64,000 nt of DNA from Bostrychus sinensis (GCA_020698575.1 CM036243.1:14747903-14811902), one strand, 5' to 3'. Positions 9,641 to 21,925 are shown, counted from the first letter of the stretch. The notes: a model not told the origin generated them from the letters alone. A program made the numbers and translations.

Positions 9641-11860
9641 AGGCTGGAATCAAAAATAAATCAATGTCATGTGGCCGGCGTGTCAGCAGCTGTTGTCAGT
9701 TTGGCCTCACCTCGAGCAGTAATCTCTAAACCGCACTGACCACACACACATGCTGCAGTGACACAGACACACAGATGCCCGCATGTGTCAGCCATGTCTA
9801 AGTGCCTGGACTGCACCCAGGAGATGCAAGTTGGCCAAATGTTGCCATGGCACACTATATTCCACTCAATTTGTTCTTTGATTTAAATTGCGTTAGTGTG
9901 TCATTAGTGTGTTTACCAAAAACACTCAGCATTAGGTCAAAGATGTCATTATGTTTTGAGAAACAAATATTACCAGAAGCCTCGCAATTTACAGGCATTT
10001 ATCCATAACATGGTCTGCCAAACCCATTCACTTTCTTAGCAAAGTGAATTTGGTCTGGAACCTCTCCCATATTTAAACCTATTTCCATAAAGATTTATCC
10101 AACAAGCCATTTACCTAAACAGAGTGTTTACTGTGATTGGTTAAGGTTAATCTAATTGCATTCAGAAGTCCGTTAATGCGTGTTGAATCTGCAAACTTGA
10201 ATAATTTTTTGTAGTATAGAAATTGTTTAAATATATGAACATATGTAAATGGGAAAAATATATTTAGGCATGCAGGCTAAATTATGTAATGTGTACACCC
10301 AAACAGCTGGCTAATTATCACGTGGAGTAGTGTAACAGGAGTTCTGCAGCACTGAAAAAATATACATGCATACATACAAATATACATGCATATATTAATT
10401 ACTAAAAGTTAGTATGGTGTTGTTTTAAATTATACCACTGTACCACAGTAAACTACATTGCAAATTAGCAACTAAGCTTTTATAGCCAAGGCTAATTCTT
10501 GGATGATTTTAAAAGGTAGAAAATTATGCAGTCACAAAAGTACACACAGTACTTTTTTTTTTTTTTACTTTTTAAATAACTATTATCACAATCCGACTTC
10601 CCTTCACAACATTCATTGTGCTTCTGCATGGGCTTCAAACTGATGTGGCATATCTGTGAGAAATTGGGAATTCAATTGTCGAAAATCAGGCTTTGGCAAT
10701 TTCAGCCACATATTTAATTATTGGAGTAAATGAAAGCTCTGTGGCTTTGGGACACAGCAGTAATGTGTAGACAAGTAAGTAGACAGTAAATAAACACTAA
10801 ATACACATCAAGCCAATGGCCTGCTAGATTAAAAAAAACATGAAAACCACTGCTGGCTTCTTACTAAGATAGAAGTCCTCGCTGGTCTGTCACTGCGTTT
10901 ATGAGTGGTAATGTGTGCCTAGAAATGACTTCCTAATGTCTGAATCCTCCATCCCACAGCGGATCTGAGAGCTGTGAGAGACGCCTGTAGCGAGATGGGG
11001 AGATAGAGATAGGAGGGGACTTGGAAGATAGTGTGATAGAAATCTAACCTCCACTGTGATTAGGCACTGACCTCACAGGCCTGCTGTCTGTGCCGATAAA
11101 GCAACAGGAAGCAGCCATACACACCTCCCATCCCAGCGCCTATTTTTCAACTCCACAAATCATTTGATCCTTATCAGATGTTCATTTCATTTCTCTCTCC
11201 TCTGCTTCCCCCTGGGTTTTCTTGCTTTTCAAATTTCCATCCATTCATTATAATCTTGCTATGATCTCTTTGCTGCTTCCTCTAAAAATGCTCACTTTTA
11301 AAGTTCATATGGGGTGACTTGGCTTGCCATAGGACAGACTTGACGGGGTGAAACGCATTTGCTGAATATAAATCCACACAGTAAAATGGTTAACTGACTC
11401 ATTTAGAAAGGACACCAATTACATTTAGTAGTACACAAATTTGGGTAAGGCCTGTACACTCAGCTACACTTTACTACTCATCTAAATCATCACTTATTCA
11501 CTGACTGACTACAGCCAAACACAATGAATACATTTCATTATAAAACATTAGTATACTACTGGAATTATACATACTAAACTAAAATGATGACAGAAAGGTT
11601 TATAACGTATACACCTGGGGAGTTGCTGACGTAGAACATTCAGAAAAGAAATTGGCTCCAAGAAGCCTGGCACCCATCGACTCCCATTCCCAAACATCCC
11701 AAAATACAAAATTGATATTTTTTATTGCTGCAGTTGGCTTTGATTATCTTTGTGTGACCTGTCTTTCAGTAATGATCTGTCAGTGAGGTTGAGTCCCAAA
11801 TGGTGGGTTGCAGCGGTCCATAGAAGCTTGAATAAAGATAAGATGTGCTGACCCATGACA
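9641..11860. other. intergenic sequence
   Basis: No gene or clear mobile element. It holds alternating TACATGCATA words at 10360-10395, a T run at 10552-10566 and a GC-richer stretch at 10930-11120 without coding features. Confidence 0.55.
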
Positions 11861-11863
11861 TGT

Positions 11864-11945
11864 TGAAGGGATTGTCTCTCAGCTGGCCTAGGAATGTCTT
11901 GGAATTCCCTTGGAGAAGCTGCAGGAAGTCCAAGGAGTGGGATGG
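11864..11945 (+). mobile_element. LINE 3' fragment (non-LTR retrotransposon)
   Basis: The words CTCAGCTGGCCTAGGAAT, GGAATTCCCTTGGAGAAGCT and GCAGGAAGT match the familiar 3' coding end of fish LINEs that reads AWERLGIP..EELEEV. Here the frame is broken and only this tail is recognisable. Possible extension to 11755 is uncertain. Confidence 0.6.
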
Positions 11946-12217
11946 ATGGTGAAAATGGTGACCATACTGTATATATTGAAATATCACAATACTGTAACAA
12001 AGGCCATAGATTGCTGTGTTATTAAAAATATGATGTTCATGAAATCCCTAGATTGGGATTTTTTTTTTGTTATAAAGCATGGTTAGGTTCATTTGAGTAC
12101 TTCTGTCCAATTTGCTTCACCAAAGTCAAACTATTTTAAGGGAATGTGAAATTGATTACATTATAAGGCTTTACTGGTTAAAACACATCTTTGCAGAGTC
12201 ATAAATAATAATCAATA
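11946..12217. other. intergenic sequence
   Basis: Short AT-rich spacer between the LINE fragment and the hAT-like element. Nothing recognisable. Confidence 0.6.
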
Positions 12218-12225
12218 GTCCACAG

Positions 12226-12681
12226 ATGGGGCATAACGATACAGTTGCTGTATCGATATATCTATTTTTTATTCATACGGTACAACTATATCAATTCGCA
12301 TGACCTTGTATTAAATCGTATCAATTTCTAAGAAGTGTATATTGATATATATGGGAAAAAATTGATATTGAAAATATCAATAAAAGAAATGTAGAAAAAA
12401 GAAATGTAAAAATAAAGCCCGATATGTCTTTTTGGATGCAATTTTTGTGTTTTTAATTCAATAAATTGTTATATTTGACTTTTCTTCGCTAACCTAATCA
12501 ACCCTGGCCTTGATGCTGGATTTGAGCGTAAACTTTTATGATTTTTGGCAAAAAGTCATGTGTCAATTATATTGATATGAAAGTGTATGGAATTGCATCG
12601 TTTGAATTCAGCCAATATGGTTAAAAAAAACTTTAATTGATACTTATTGTATAGTTGCAAAAACGTATTGTTACACCCCTA
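12226..12681. mobile_element. hAT-type miniature element with 8-bp target duplication
   Basis: The left end reads ATGGGGCATAACGATAC and the right end, reversed, reads TAGGGGTGTAACAATAC: imperfect inverted ends of the kind found on fish hAT elements. The flanking 8-mers are GTCCACAG (12218-12225) and GTCAACAG (12682-12689), identical at seven of eight positions, as expected of a hAT duplication. The 456-bp interior is AT-rich with repeated ATTGATAT words and has no coding capacity. Confidence 0.8.
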
Positions 12682-12689
12682 GTCAACAG

Positions 12690-13611
12690 TCTTTAAAGTT
12701 ACCTTGCTCCATAGACATGGCCACCAGTGAGTTTAAAGTTGACTGATAGTTTTCCGCCAGTGATAGGACAGTCAAACTGAGTAAATTCCATGATGTACTC
12801 TCGGCGGCTGCTCTGCTTCTGAAAGCTTGATCTGATGTCAAATAACTATGTTAGGAGACTTGTCAGGTAGATAGATATCAGATAGCCGCACTGTCAGCCA
12901 TAACTCATTTTAAAGTCTGAGTTAAAGCACGTCTAACATTGTTATCTTCTCCCATGCTGTATATTGGTGGTATTCACGAGAGCATGCGCATGTGCAGAAC
13001 CAGGATCCGTCAGCGGCCCCTCCATCACTGCCAGCTATAGGCCTGTGTGCTCTTTGGTTGGTTGGGGCTTGATGGATGAGTCTCCCCTGAGCTGCTCTGT
13101 TAAAGCGCCTCTCTATCAGGCAGCAGCCGCATGGGCCCTCACATTTGATTAGATCCCAATGGAAGCCAGTTGCTCCCTGTCATCACTTATACAGCACAGC
13201 AGCACCCAGACTCAACACAGACGAGCTGCGGTGCAGGGAGGCCCGACACGGCGAGGAGGCCATTTGGGTGCAAAGAGGGGATATAATGTCACTCATGTAC
13301 ATCTTGGTCTCACATGGGGGCCCGACGCTCACAGAGAGGAGACAAAGTGTGAAGAGGAGCCACAAAGACAGGCTTATGTAACACAACTATTTAAGGATCT
13401 AGTGCTTTTGGATTTCCATATGCCATCTGAATCTGAAATCTTCATGTGCTACAGTGAGAATGTTCACAATGTGGAGAAACTCTTTAGGTAGAATCTGTCC
13501 TAAAATCAAAAATTAGTACTGCCTAGTTTTGTAGGGCACTCTAAAATGTAAATACAACAGAATGTAGGCTCTCCTTAAACCACAGTAAAACACCATCAGC
13601 AACATTAAGTG
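12690..13611. other. intergenic, with GC-richer island
   Basis: The block 12960-13370 is clearly GC-richer than its surroundings and non-repetitive. Several overlapping frames cross it (for example 13159-13491, 110 codons), but none shows a domain, a convincing start or splice context. It may be a regulatory island or an unrecognised exon. Confidence 0.4.
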
Positions 13612-13925
13612 TTGAAACTTAGATATTTTACCATTTCATAAACAGCAATAGCTTTTTTTTTTTTAATTTGATAGCAGCAACACATTTCAAAATAGTTGGA
13701 ACAGGGGCAACTAAAGGCTGTTAAAGTATAGTGATACTTAAAAAAACAGCTGAAGGAACATTTTCGCCTCTAATTAAGTCAGTTGGCTACAGAGCATAAA
13801 GGCAGAGTCACTAAAGATCTAAAAATTAAAAAAAAAAAAAAAGTTCTCAGTGATTTTGAATATCTCACTATCTACATCTACCTCCATAGTATTAAAAGAG
13901 GAGGAGGTCTATCCACATTTTCATG
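13612..13925 (+). mobile_element. Tc1-like element fragment (5' part)
   Basis: It contains GATAGCAGCAACACATTTCA, TAGTTGGAACAGGGGCAAC and, after an A run, TTTGAATATCTCACTATCTAC. These follow in order the leader and early transposase region of a widespread fish Tc1 family whose leader reads AGTTGGGACAGGGGCAAC. The same family appears at 53195-53445. Truncated and interrupted. Confidence 0.65.
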
Positions 13926-15652
13926 CAACATACTTGCCCTGCGTTGTTATGTAGAGCAAACTTGGACTTCTAGGAAAAATATACGCCAATAGTGGCTAAA
14001 CCCTATACAACTTTCCAAACAGATATATAAATACTGATAACTAATGTGAGAATTTATACCTCTTATACTTCTCAGTGCATCACAGTTTTGAATATTTATC
14101 CCAACAATATGATGCATATCAATCAACAACTCAGTGACAGAATAAATGTTGAGTAATTTCCATTTCTTCTGACTTATTATATATTTAGTAAAGCTTATTC
14201 CAAGTGGTATTAATCACATTGCCCGCCCTTCACAGAAACCACACCTGAATGAGAATCAGTCCCATTACTGCACTCCACACAACTCCAAAAGCTTTCTGTC
14301 TCATTTGTTTTTGCGGCGCTAAATGTCTCATCTCTCGCCTTTCCATTGTCACTATTTACATGTCAATGATTTCTGTGTAAGTGCCTTTCTTTTGCTTTTT
14401 GTCTCTCCTATTTACATGTCACTGGCTTTCACTGCTTGATGGCGCTGCGTCGAAATGAAAGTCATTTGCTTGGTGACAGTTGGGGCCATTTTACCAGCTA
14501 TTACTCTCATCCATTCTGGTCAGTGAATACAGATGACAATGAGAGCGAGGAGCTGTGAAGAGATTCCTCGGGCTTTCGTATTAGTGACGCGGCATAGGCT
14601 TTCATGTGCTGGCAGCTCCTGTCCTTTTCACCTCTGATAGACTTGTTTTTACTTACACACCATCTTTGTAGCCATATTAGCCTTTGTTCTCAACGAATCA
14701 GTTAATTGCTTTAGTGTAGAGTGTGTAATAAATTTAACGACAAAACACTTTAAAGTAATAGTGCACTTGTATTTGTTGGTTGCTATCAGTTTTCTCCAAG
14801 TAAGAATTTTGTTCAGGACTTTTACCTCTTGAGTATTTTGAAGTAACAATACTTTTACTTGAGTACAGATTTTACAAGTACAAGTTCTTCTTTCTGTTAA
14901 ACACTTTTTGAAGTAAGACTTTAACACACTAGTAAAAATGCAATCATTCAATACATTTCTATTACATATGCATTTTGCAACTTTACGTGGTTTACATTTT
15001 TAATGTAAAGGTGTTTGTGCAGTATATACCAGCACTGTGAGCCATAAATATAACATAATTTAAAGGTAATGTACACTACACAGTACAGAACAGTGTTGCA
15101 TATTGCGTTGACTGTGTAAAAATATTCTTAGTTTGGTCACTGATAAGAACTGAGGGCTAAGTCCAAGGACTTACTTCACTGACTTCAACATAATTTTCAC
15201 CGTTAAAATTATAGTATCACATTTTACCTACTTGGCGTACCGTATATATTTAGATAATGCTGCTTTTTAGACAACTGTCACATAGGGATGACTCATTGGT
15301 GTGATTGGCAGCTTGATTGCTAGCTCCTATAGCTCTAAAATATACCTTTTAAAGGTTTTTTTCCTACAGAATATGAATAATTAAGACATAGACTACTGAT
15401 CCTTTGGCTGTGGTTTGTGTCTGTGTTATTGCTGTGTTTCAGATAACAACACAACATTCTATAGGCCTTTTATTTAAAAGAGATGGGGTGCTGGCAAAAA
15501 CACTATTGTTAATATGCAGAGTTTTTGGTGTGGTTGGATAAATATAGTGAGATCATGGGCCTTGTCACTGATATAAATGATCAGGTTCAACATTTGTGAA
15601 TTTTCCTTTTGGATATTTCTTATGAAAATAGCAGCTAACATACAGTATAGTG

Positions 15653-15656
<4 letters not shown>
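13926..15656. other. intergenic, with an island at 14200-14640
   Basis: No gene. 14200-14640 is non-repetitive with mixed composition and could be conserved regulatory DNA. 14815-14935 carries TACTTTTACTTGAGTACA-like words of a dispersed fish repeat also present at 47.1, 51.7, 56.6 and 58.0 kb. The rest is AT-rich. Confidence 0.45.

Positions 15657-15707
<51 letters not shown>
15657..15707. repeat. (AAT)n microsatellite, about 17 units
   Basis: Uninterrupted trinucleotide array of about 51 bases. Its reverse strand gives a meaningless poly-Leu frame. Confidence 0.95.
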
Positions 15708-15719
15708 GTCTCTGTTTTT

Positions 15720-17690
15720 GGTATAAAAAAAAGTTAAAAATTTTACAAATGACTTGCTAGTAGATGTAGTAGAGTGATAGAAAAGCAATAGACCCAACAG
15801 TCATGAAATTCATGCTGCAAATTCTTTTTATTTGTTTAATTAATTGAAAGGGGCATGTTCAAAATAATAGCAGTGTGGTGTGCTATCAGGAATCTCAGTC
15901 AGCTGTGAGAAGTCAGATGTTACAGCTGTCCCTTATGAAAGGACAAAGGCAGCACATACTGTGCAGGCTGGTTATACTGCATTTCTCTCAAAAAATTTGA
16001 GTAAAATGGGTGGTTCGAGACATCGTTCAGAAGAACAGTGTACTTTGATTGAGAAAAGTTGACTGGAGAGGGGAAAACATATCAAGAAGTGCAGAAAATG
16101 ATAGGCTGCTCAGCTAATGATCTCAAATGCTCTTAAATGGTGACCAAAACTTGAAAGACCTGGAAAAAAAAAAGAAAAATCATAATTGAAATGGGCTGAA
16201 GAAAAGCCAAAATGGCAAAGGCTCCGCCAAAAAAACACCTGCTGAAGAGATTACAAGTTGTCAAAGAACACACTGAGTGGCCTAAAGAGAAATGGCACAA
16301 CATTTTGTGGACTATTGAAAGTAAGCTTGTTCTTTTGGGTCTAGGGGCCGCAGATAGTTTGTCAGACGACCCCCAAACACTGAGTTCCAGCCCCAGGACA
16401 CTGTGAAGACACTAAAGCCTGGTGGAGCAAACATCATGATATGAGGATGTTTCTCATACTGAGGTGTCTATTTATCACATCACAGAGATCATAGATCAGT
16501 TTAAACATATCCAAATACTTAAAGAGGTCATGTTGCCTTATACTGAAGAGGAAATGCCATTGAAATGGATGTTTCAACAAGACAATGACCCAAAACACAC
16601 AGTAAAAGAGCAGCATCTTGGGTCAGGACCAACAAGATTAACAGTAGTGGCAAGCACAATCCCCAGAATTTAACCCTATAGAAAACTTATGGGGTGACAT
16701 TAAACATGCTGTTTGAGGCCAAACCAAGAAATGTAGTCCAATTGTCCTGGGCTGTGATACCTGCCAGAAGTTAGAGGACACCATACATCACAGATGAAAA
16801 ACAGTTCTCAAAAAACAGTTATACAACTGAATATTAAGAGATCCAGAGGAATCCAGAAGAATTTTCAATTTATATAGTAAATATTTGAGTTTGCAGCCTG
16901 GCCTGCCAGACAAACTCTTTTCATGTTCTATAAAGAAGTTAGTGTGATACCCCTTCGGTAACATTTTGTTTCTGTGGCGGAACAATGACAGGCAGAGTAA
17001 CCAATCAGAGAAACAAAGAGCGGGACATAAGCAAAGCACCCAAAGAAACCAAACAAACATGGATTCTTGCAGTTTTTTTCATAAAACACCAGAATACATC
17101 ATATTATGAGCAGCTCTGTACTTATTTGTGAACAGGGACAGCAGCAGAAGCCAGTTGTACTTGTGGAAAAAGTATTTTTTTAAAATTGGGTTCATTACAT
17201 CGGATGTAAACAAGACTCAACTGTTGTAATATGGTAACAAGACGAAAAAAATCACAAAGAGAACTGGACAATAATGCAGACTTCAGCAGAACCAACAGGT
17301 GACGAAGGAAAGCACTGCCGTTAATCAGGTCAGAGAAGTTATTAAATTAGCTCAGTAGCTAGCGCTACCTTGGTTAGCTCTTCTGCTTTCGTAAGACTTG
17401 CTGCAGATAAAAGACTGTGATTCAAATTCAACTGGAGAAATGCTTCACTTCGTGAGGGGAACCACACTGCCCTGCTTGCGAAAAGCAAGTAGGCAGCCTA
17501 ATATAGTCCTTTTTTCTTTACTTTCTATAAAGGGATAAAAAAAAAATTATAATTTTTCTTCATGTTTTGACTTGTAATAGAATGATCAGCGTTCTCATGC
17601 ATTTGCAACTGTGGAAATAAAAGCTAGAATAAGGATTTTGAGATTTTACTCACTTTGATACACATACTGCTGTTTTTTTTAACATAACTG
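15720..17690 (+). mobile_element. degenerate Tc1/mariner element, probably with a nested insertion
   Basis: A + strand transposase relic is visible: a helix-turn-helix part at about 16008-16140 (GGSRHRSEEQCTLIEK, then frameshifted GKTYQEVQKMIGCSAND), the second catalytic Asp in QDNDPKHT (16578-16601), and the Glu region reading IENLWGDIKHAV at about 16676-16715. Frames are broken by stops and small indels. AAAATAATAGCAGTGT at about 15861 and its inverted relative near 17665-17690 mark terminal or subterminal repeats; the outer borders are approximate. A stretch of about 16890-17530 seems foreign to the element and may be a nested insertion. Confidence 0.75.
16464..16673 (+). pseudogene. Tc1 transposase remnant with catalytic-Asp motif
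   Basis: Open stretch in the element above carrying FQQDNDPKHT, the motif around the second Asp of the DDE triad. The frame shifts before the third acidic motif (IENLWGDIKHAV, about 16676-16715), so no working transposase remains. Confidence 0.8.
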
Positions 17691-17867
17691 TATGTGAAAG
17701 GTGTATCTTTGATACTCATGCTACTAACTGCCTTTATTCCTATCTCTCTAAAATCTAACCCCTGTTTGCTAGCCCCATGATATTGGTGACATTAAGTGAT
17801 TTATTTATTTTTGGTACTCACTACACAACAGCTTTTTGTAACTAAGCTAAAGTAATAAAGCGCTAGA

Positions 17868-18200
17868 GATGGGTTGGTCGCGAATGAGTCGGTACAAAGA
17901 GCCAGCTCTTTAAAGTGAACGGTGAGCTTTGTTTTTTTTTTGTTTTTTTTTTTTGTGAAAGGATCTTATAAAAAACAGGGCAGATAATAACAGAGAAGAA
18001 ACCAGATCAGCCCTTCTGAGGTGAGGAACTTCCTCAAAGCCAATCTGCCATGAAAAATAAAAATTAAAAGTTACCGTTAGATAGTTGATGCTGGTTAGGT
18101 CAGAAAACCACTGCTACTGTTTTGCACAATGCACATTGCAATATATTTCTTTTTAGTTTTTAATACTAAATAAAGTCCTACTTTTTGTTAGGGGTGTATG
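17868..18200 (+). mobile_element. fish repeat fragment (GAATGAGTCGG type)
   Basis: GCGAATGAGTCGGTACAAAG and GCCAGCTCTTT followed by GTGAACGG resemble the start of a common fish DNA-transposon repeat built from GAACGAGTCGGCTC-like words. The far end is unclear, and T runs at 17932-17955 obscure it. Confidence 0.4.
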
Positions 18201-18426
18201 TGGGTTTAACTAAAAATAAAAAAAGTCAAAGTCCTTTTTTATGCTTTATAGTTATTTTAAATGTTATGTGTTGTAGGTTCTTTAAGCATGTCAGTTCATT
18301 GGGTAGTTTAAAAGCATTAGAACTTCTGAATACTTCACAATCCATGTATTTGAGCTATATATGAGTACACAATACAACTCAGTAGTCAAAACTGTACTAA
18401 ATTTGGCCGAAATATAAATGGTATAT
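18201..18426. other. intergenic sequence
   Basis: AT-rich spacer. Nothing recognisable. Confidence 0.6.
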
Positions 18427-18427
18427 C

Positions 18428-18458
<31 letters not shown>

Positions 18459-18468
18459 AAAAAAAAAA
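18427..18468. repeat. C22-A20 homopolymer junction
   Basis: Twenty-two C followed directly by twenty A. Such junctions are prone to polymerase slippage, so the exact lengths may be unreliable. Confidence 0.9.
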
Positions 18469-20000
18469 GCATCAAAGTCCTTACACTTGTGGTAAACTTC
18501 TTTATAAACTTAATACAAAAAAGCTAATTCAGCACGAAGCCACAGCACTTCCTAATAAAGCCCCTGCCTGGAGATAAGTCTGGACTGATGATGCGCTTTA
18601 AAAATAACCTCACTAATTTCCTTTTAATCAGCGCCACCGACCACTCTGGCCCTGTGCTAAATCAGTGTTGCAGAAGTGATTTAGAGGATTGTGGAGTGAG
18701 ATGTGATCGAAAAGCGCTGACGGGCCAGGGACCAACGACTGCTCACATGTCTGCACGCCATCGACACACACACTGACGCACACCAGAACACAAGTCTCTA
18801 CTGTGTTGTTTTTAAGAGTTCCGCACGCCATTAATGATTTAGTCTTACAGGCAGGACAGAAATATGAATGCTTATGACTGAAATATTAATGCAGCTTGAT
18901 GAATAATTAATGGGCCTGATTTCTGGAATAAAGATGCAGTTGACTTACTGTAGACCGAGGTGAGCTACTGTTGTGTTACTATGCTGATGGTGCAGATTTT
19001 CACCAGGAGAAATAGTGTCTGGTTTTATGGATGCAAATGAGAGAAATGTGATGAAAATTGGTGCACTGATTTGCCATTGAGATTTGAGAGCAGGTTATAC
19101 CACTCGGGGAGTGCTTTTATTTTTTAAAGAGATAGACAGTGAGCACAGGTAGTTAGACGAAGCACTATTCTAGCAGCAACAACGTGACACTTTTGAAAGC
19201 TGTTTGTGTCTGTGCAGCCTCCAGATGAATTAATTTAGCACCAAAGTGAGAGTAGAGATCTTAGTACACTCTTTGGAGAAGGTAAATGGTCTCTTGTAAA
19301 CAGTCCTTTGTTTCAGTACAAGAAAAGGTTGATTGCTTCATCTCTTCATTTGTATTTAATTTATGTAATGTTTATTTAAAGAGACTTCTGGTATTCTAGT
19401 TTTGACATTCAGTACATTACAGGCCAGACTATAAGTCAGTGTAAGCACTTTATGTTGTTTGTCTTTGCCAGTCAGAACCATTAGTCATGTTCCCAAGAAA
19501 ATTAAATGTTTAATTCTCAGAAAAAGTAAAAGTAAAATAGCGGTGCTACCATTAAATGTTGGCAAAAAAAAGAAAAAAAATGTGAGTTTCAAGGTCAGAA
19601 AATGAAATGGAAATGCTTTGAGAAAAAATATATAGGGCTTTTGAAACTTTTTTATCTTTTTTAATGCTAACCTAGCCAAAAGGTGAAGCAGCAATTATCA
19701 CACAATACATATCTATGTGAAACACAAATAAATAAAAGGCAGATATACCCAAATGAAGTATTGCTTGCCTCTAGAACTTCCATCACCAGACTTCAGAGAA
19801 TAATTAGGTTAATTTCCATTTACCTACATACGGTATATATGAAACTGCATGAAAAAGGGGAAGAGGGAATATTGGAATATTTAAGTAAGTATGAAACTTG
19901 AATTATGAAAATGGAGCCACAGTGTAACATTTTAGAGGAAATTGATTGAGCATATTTTCTACATACAGTACATAAATAACCTGCATACATAATCTACTTG
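18469..20000. other. intergenic, with a regulatory-looking island
   Basis: 18530-18940 is non-repetitive and mixed in composition. It contains CGCACGCCATTAATGATTTA, TGAATAATTAATGGGCC and similar homeobox-like words, a pattern common in vertebrate conserved non-coding elements. No gene is seen. 19560-19580 is A-rich low complexity. Confidence 0.4.
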
Positions 20001-20103
20001 CATGATTCTGTGAGGTCATTTTATATTCAGTGTAAAAAATAAGCCGTCTAAGAACAGATCCCTGTGGGACTCCTGTGGTCTTTAAAAATGGATGGCTTTT
20101 CAT
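20001..20103 (-). pseudogene. LINE reverse-transcriptase fragment
   Basis: The minus strand translates to FLKTTGVPQGSVLRRLIF. GVPQGSVL followed by a hydrophobic stretch is the hallmark motif of non-LTR reverse transcriptases, where GPLLF usually follows. The match fades on both sides and the YADD motif is not found, so this is a short relic. Confidence 0.6.
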
Positions 20104-21324
20104 TACTAATTATCACTGTTGGCTATATGTTCAATAGCTGACGTTTTAAATCATTTATTGTTGTATTTGAAAAAAAGGTTGATTATTTATTAATAACTTG
20201 GCCATTAAAAGTGAATTTAACAATTTTACTATGGTGTGTCTGTAAAGATTCACAAACTTTTGATATTCTGTCATTTCTTTGGATTTTCCCAAGCCACTGT
20301 GATTTTTCCGCAGGCATTTCAATGTCCTCTCCCAACCCCTCTTTCCTTGCACAAATTAGTGGAGCGTCAGATTGATTCTCTTCCTGTCGTTTTATCTTGG
20401 CGTGACTCTCCACACAGACCGCATTTAGTTTTTTTTTTTTTTTTTTTTATGGTCAAATGTAATAGATAGATAGTTATGGAGTGTTGGAGATGGAGTTTGA
20501 CTTGACGCTAGAGGCAAAGGAGACATTAATACACGCTAATGACCCCTTAAAATGAAGCCCTAGAGGTGCACTGAGAGGACAGAGGACGAAAAAATGTCCT
20601 GCCTGCGTCTCAAAAAATAAAGTAGGATTATTGTCAAATGCTTGTCCTGTCCTCTACATGGGTCAGTAGGACAGGGAAGGGGCATGTGTGGGCAGGTTCT
20701 ATGGAGCAAGAAATTAAATGACATGATGAAGCATATAGGAAGAGAAAATAGAAAATGTGCTGTATGCTATGATTACGTTTGTTTATTTGTGCCTGCAATA
20801 AGAAGATGGAGCTTATATGGCAGATCAGTATCTTTTCTCATTTTCAGCAAAATTGGAGAAAAAAAAAAAACACGGGTTAGATTGCAGGTAAAGATGAAAC
20901 GCAGTTAAGGATGTAAAGAGATTAGCCTTGATCTATTGCTCGAAGCAGGAGGCTTTGAGAAACATAAACTGCAATGGTAGTGTGCAGAATTTAGAATATG
21001 TTCCTGGAAGCTGTGTATGTTTGTGCAAGGTTTAAGTCCCAAGCCGCCCGCTAATGGTTTTCATAGATTTATTGGCAACACTGGGGGTTACTTTGTTTTA
21101 TACTCATGAGACATACTGCAATATGTCATCTACTCAAGCAGCTGATTGACATGAGAGCTAAAAGAGGATCTTTAAAACAGCTCTTTGGAGGACAACATCC
21201 GATTGGGAAAGCGTTATATGTTTTGACATTTTAAAGAACATATGAGCACTAGTGTCTCACTAGTGGGTGGTGAAGGTAATCATAACAATAGCTCTGTACT
21301 TAATTTTTGCTATTACTACAGTCC
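20104..21324. other. intergenic sequence
   Basis: No gene. Contains a T run at 20430-20448. The frames at 20236-20469 and 20642-20908 lack any recognisable domain. Confidence 0.55.
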
Positions 21325-21332
21325 TTTAGCAC

Positions 21333-21812
21333 TAGGGTGACCACCTGTCTCACTTTTGGTTGTACTGCACAACCATTTAGGCATTTGTCCCCCCATCCCA
21401 CTTATTAAGAGAATGTTTTTCACTGGGGATCAGTGGATCTTCTAAAAAGAAAGATTCATAAACAAGGTCAGTATTCCTTGTGTAAAATGTTGAATAAATA
21501 TTTGTGGGCATCCCATCTTGATAGGTTGGAATATGGAGCTGTCAGCTGGTGTTGGTGCTGAATTGTTTTGAGAATATACAGACTGGGAACTGGGATGTTT
21601 TTTTCTCAGTCTCAGTAAAGACATCACTTTGTGTTTATAGGATAAAAACAGCACATCATATGTTTTATAGGCCCTAAACTGAACTTGTATTTCAGTTGAG
21701 TTGTTAAGTTAGGTTAGGATAGCAAAACATTTATTTCTTGAGTTGTCCCACCTTGTCCCACCAAATCACACAACTTGTCCAACTTTTTGTACTTTTTGAG
21801 GTGGTCACCCTA
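21333..21812. mobile_element. hAT-type miniature element with 8-bp target duplication
   Basis: The left end TAGGGTGACCACCTG is mirrored by the right end, whose reverse complement begins TAGGGTGACCACCTC. The flanks are TTTAGCAC (21325-21332) and TTTATCAC (21813-21820), seven of eight identical, fitting an hAT duplication. Near both ends lie TTGTCC and TCCCAC words in matched orientation. The interior is non-coding. Confidence 0.8.
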
Positions 21813-21820
21813 TTTATCAC

Positions 21821-21925
21821 CTGTTCCAAGATGTTCTAATTGGCTAAGGGAGAGAACTTCTGCTTGCTTCTTAGCAGCTAACAACTCCATCTTGTGGTAC
21901 AATGTGAACACACTCCCTAGTACAA

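Noticed and set aside
15474..15797. Minus-strand frame with a poly-Leu stretch
   Set aside because: The Leu run is the (AAT)n microsatellite read in reverse.
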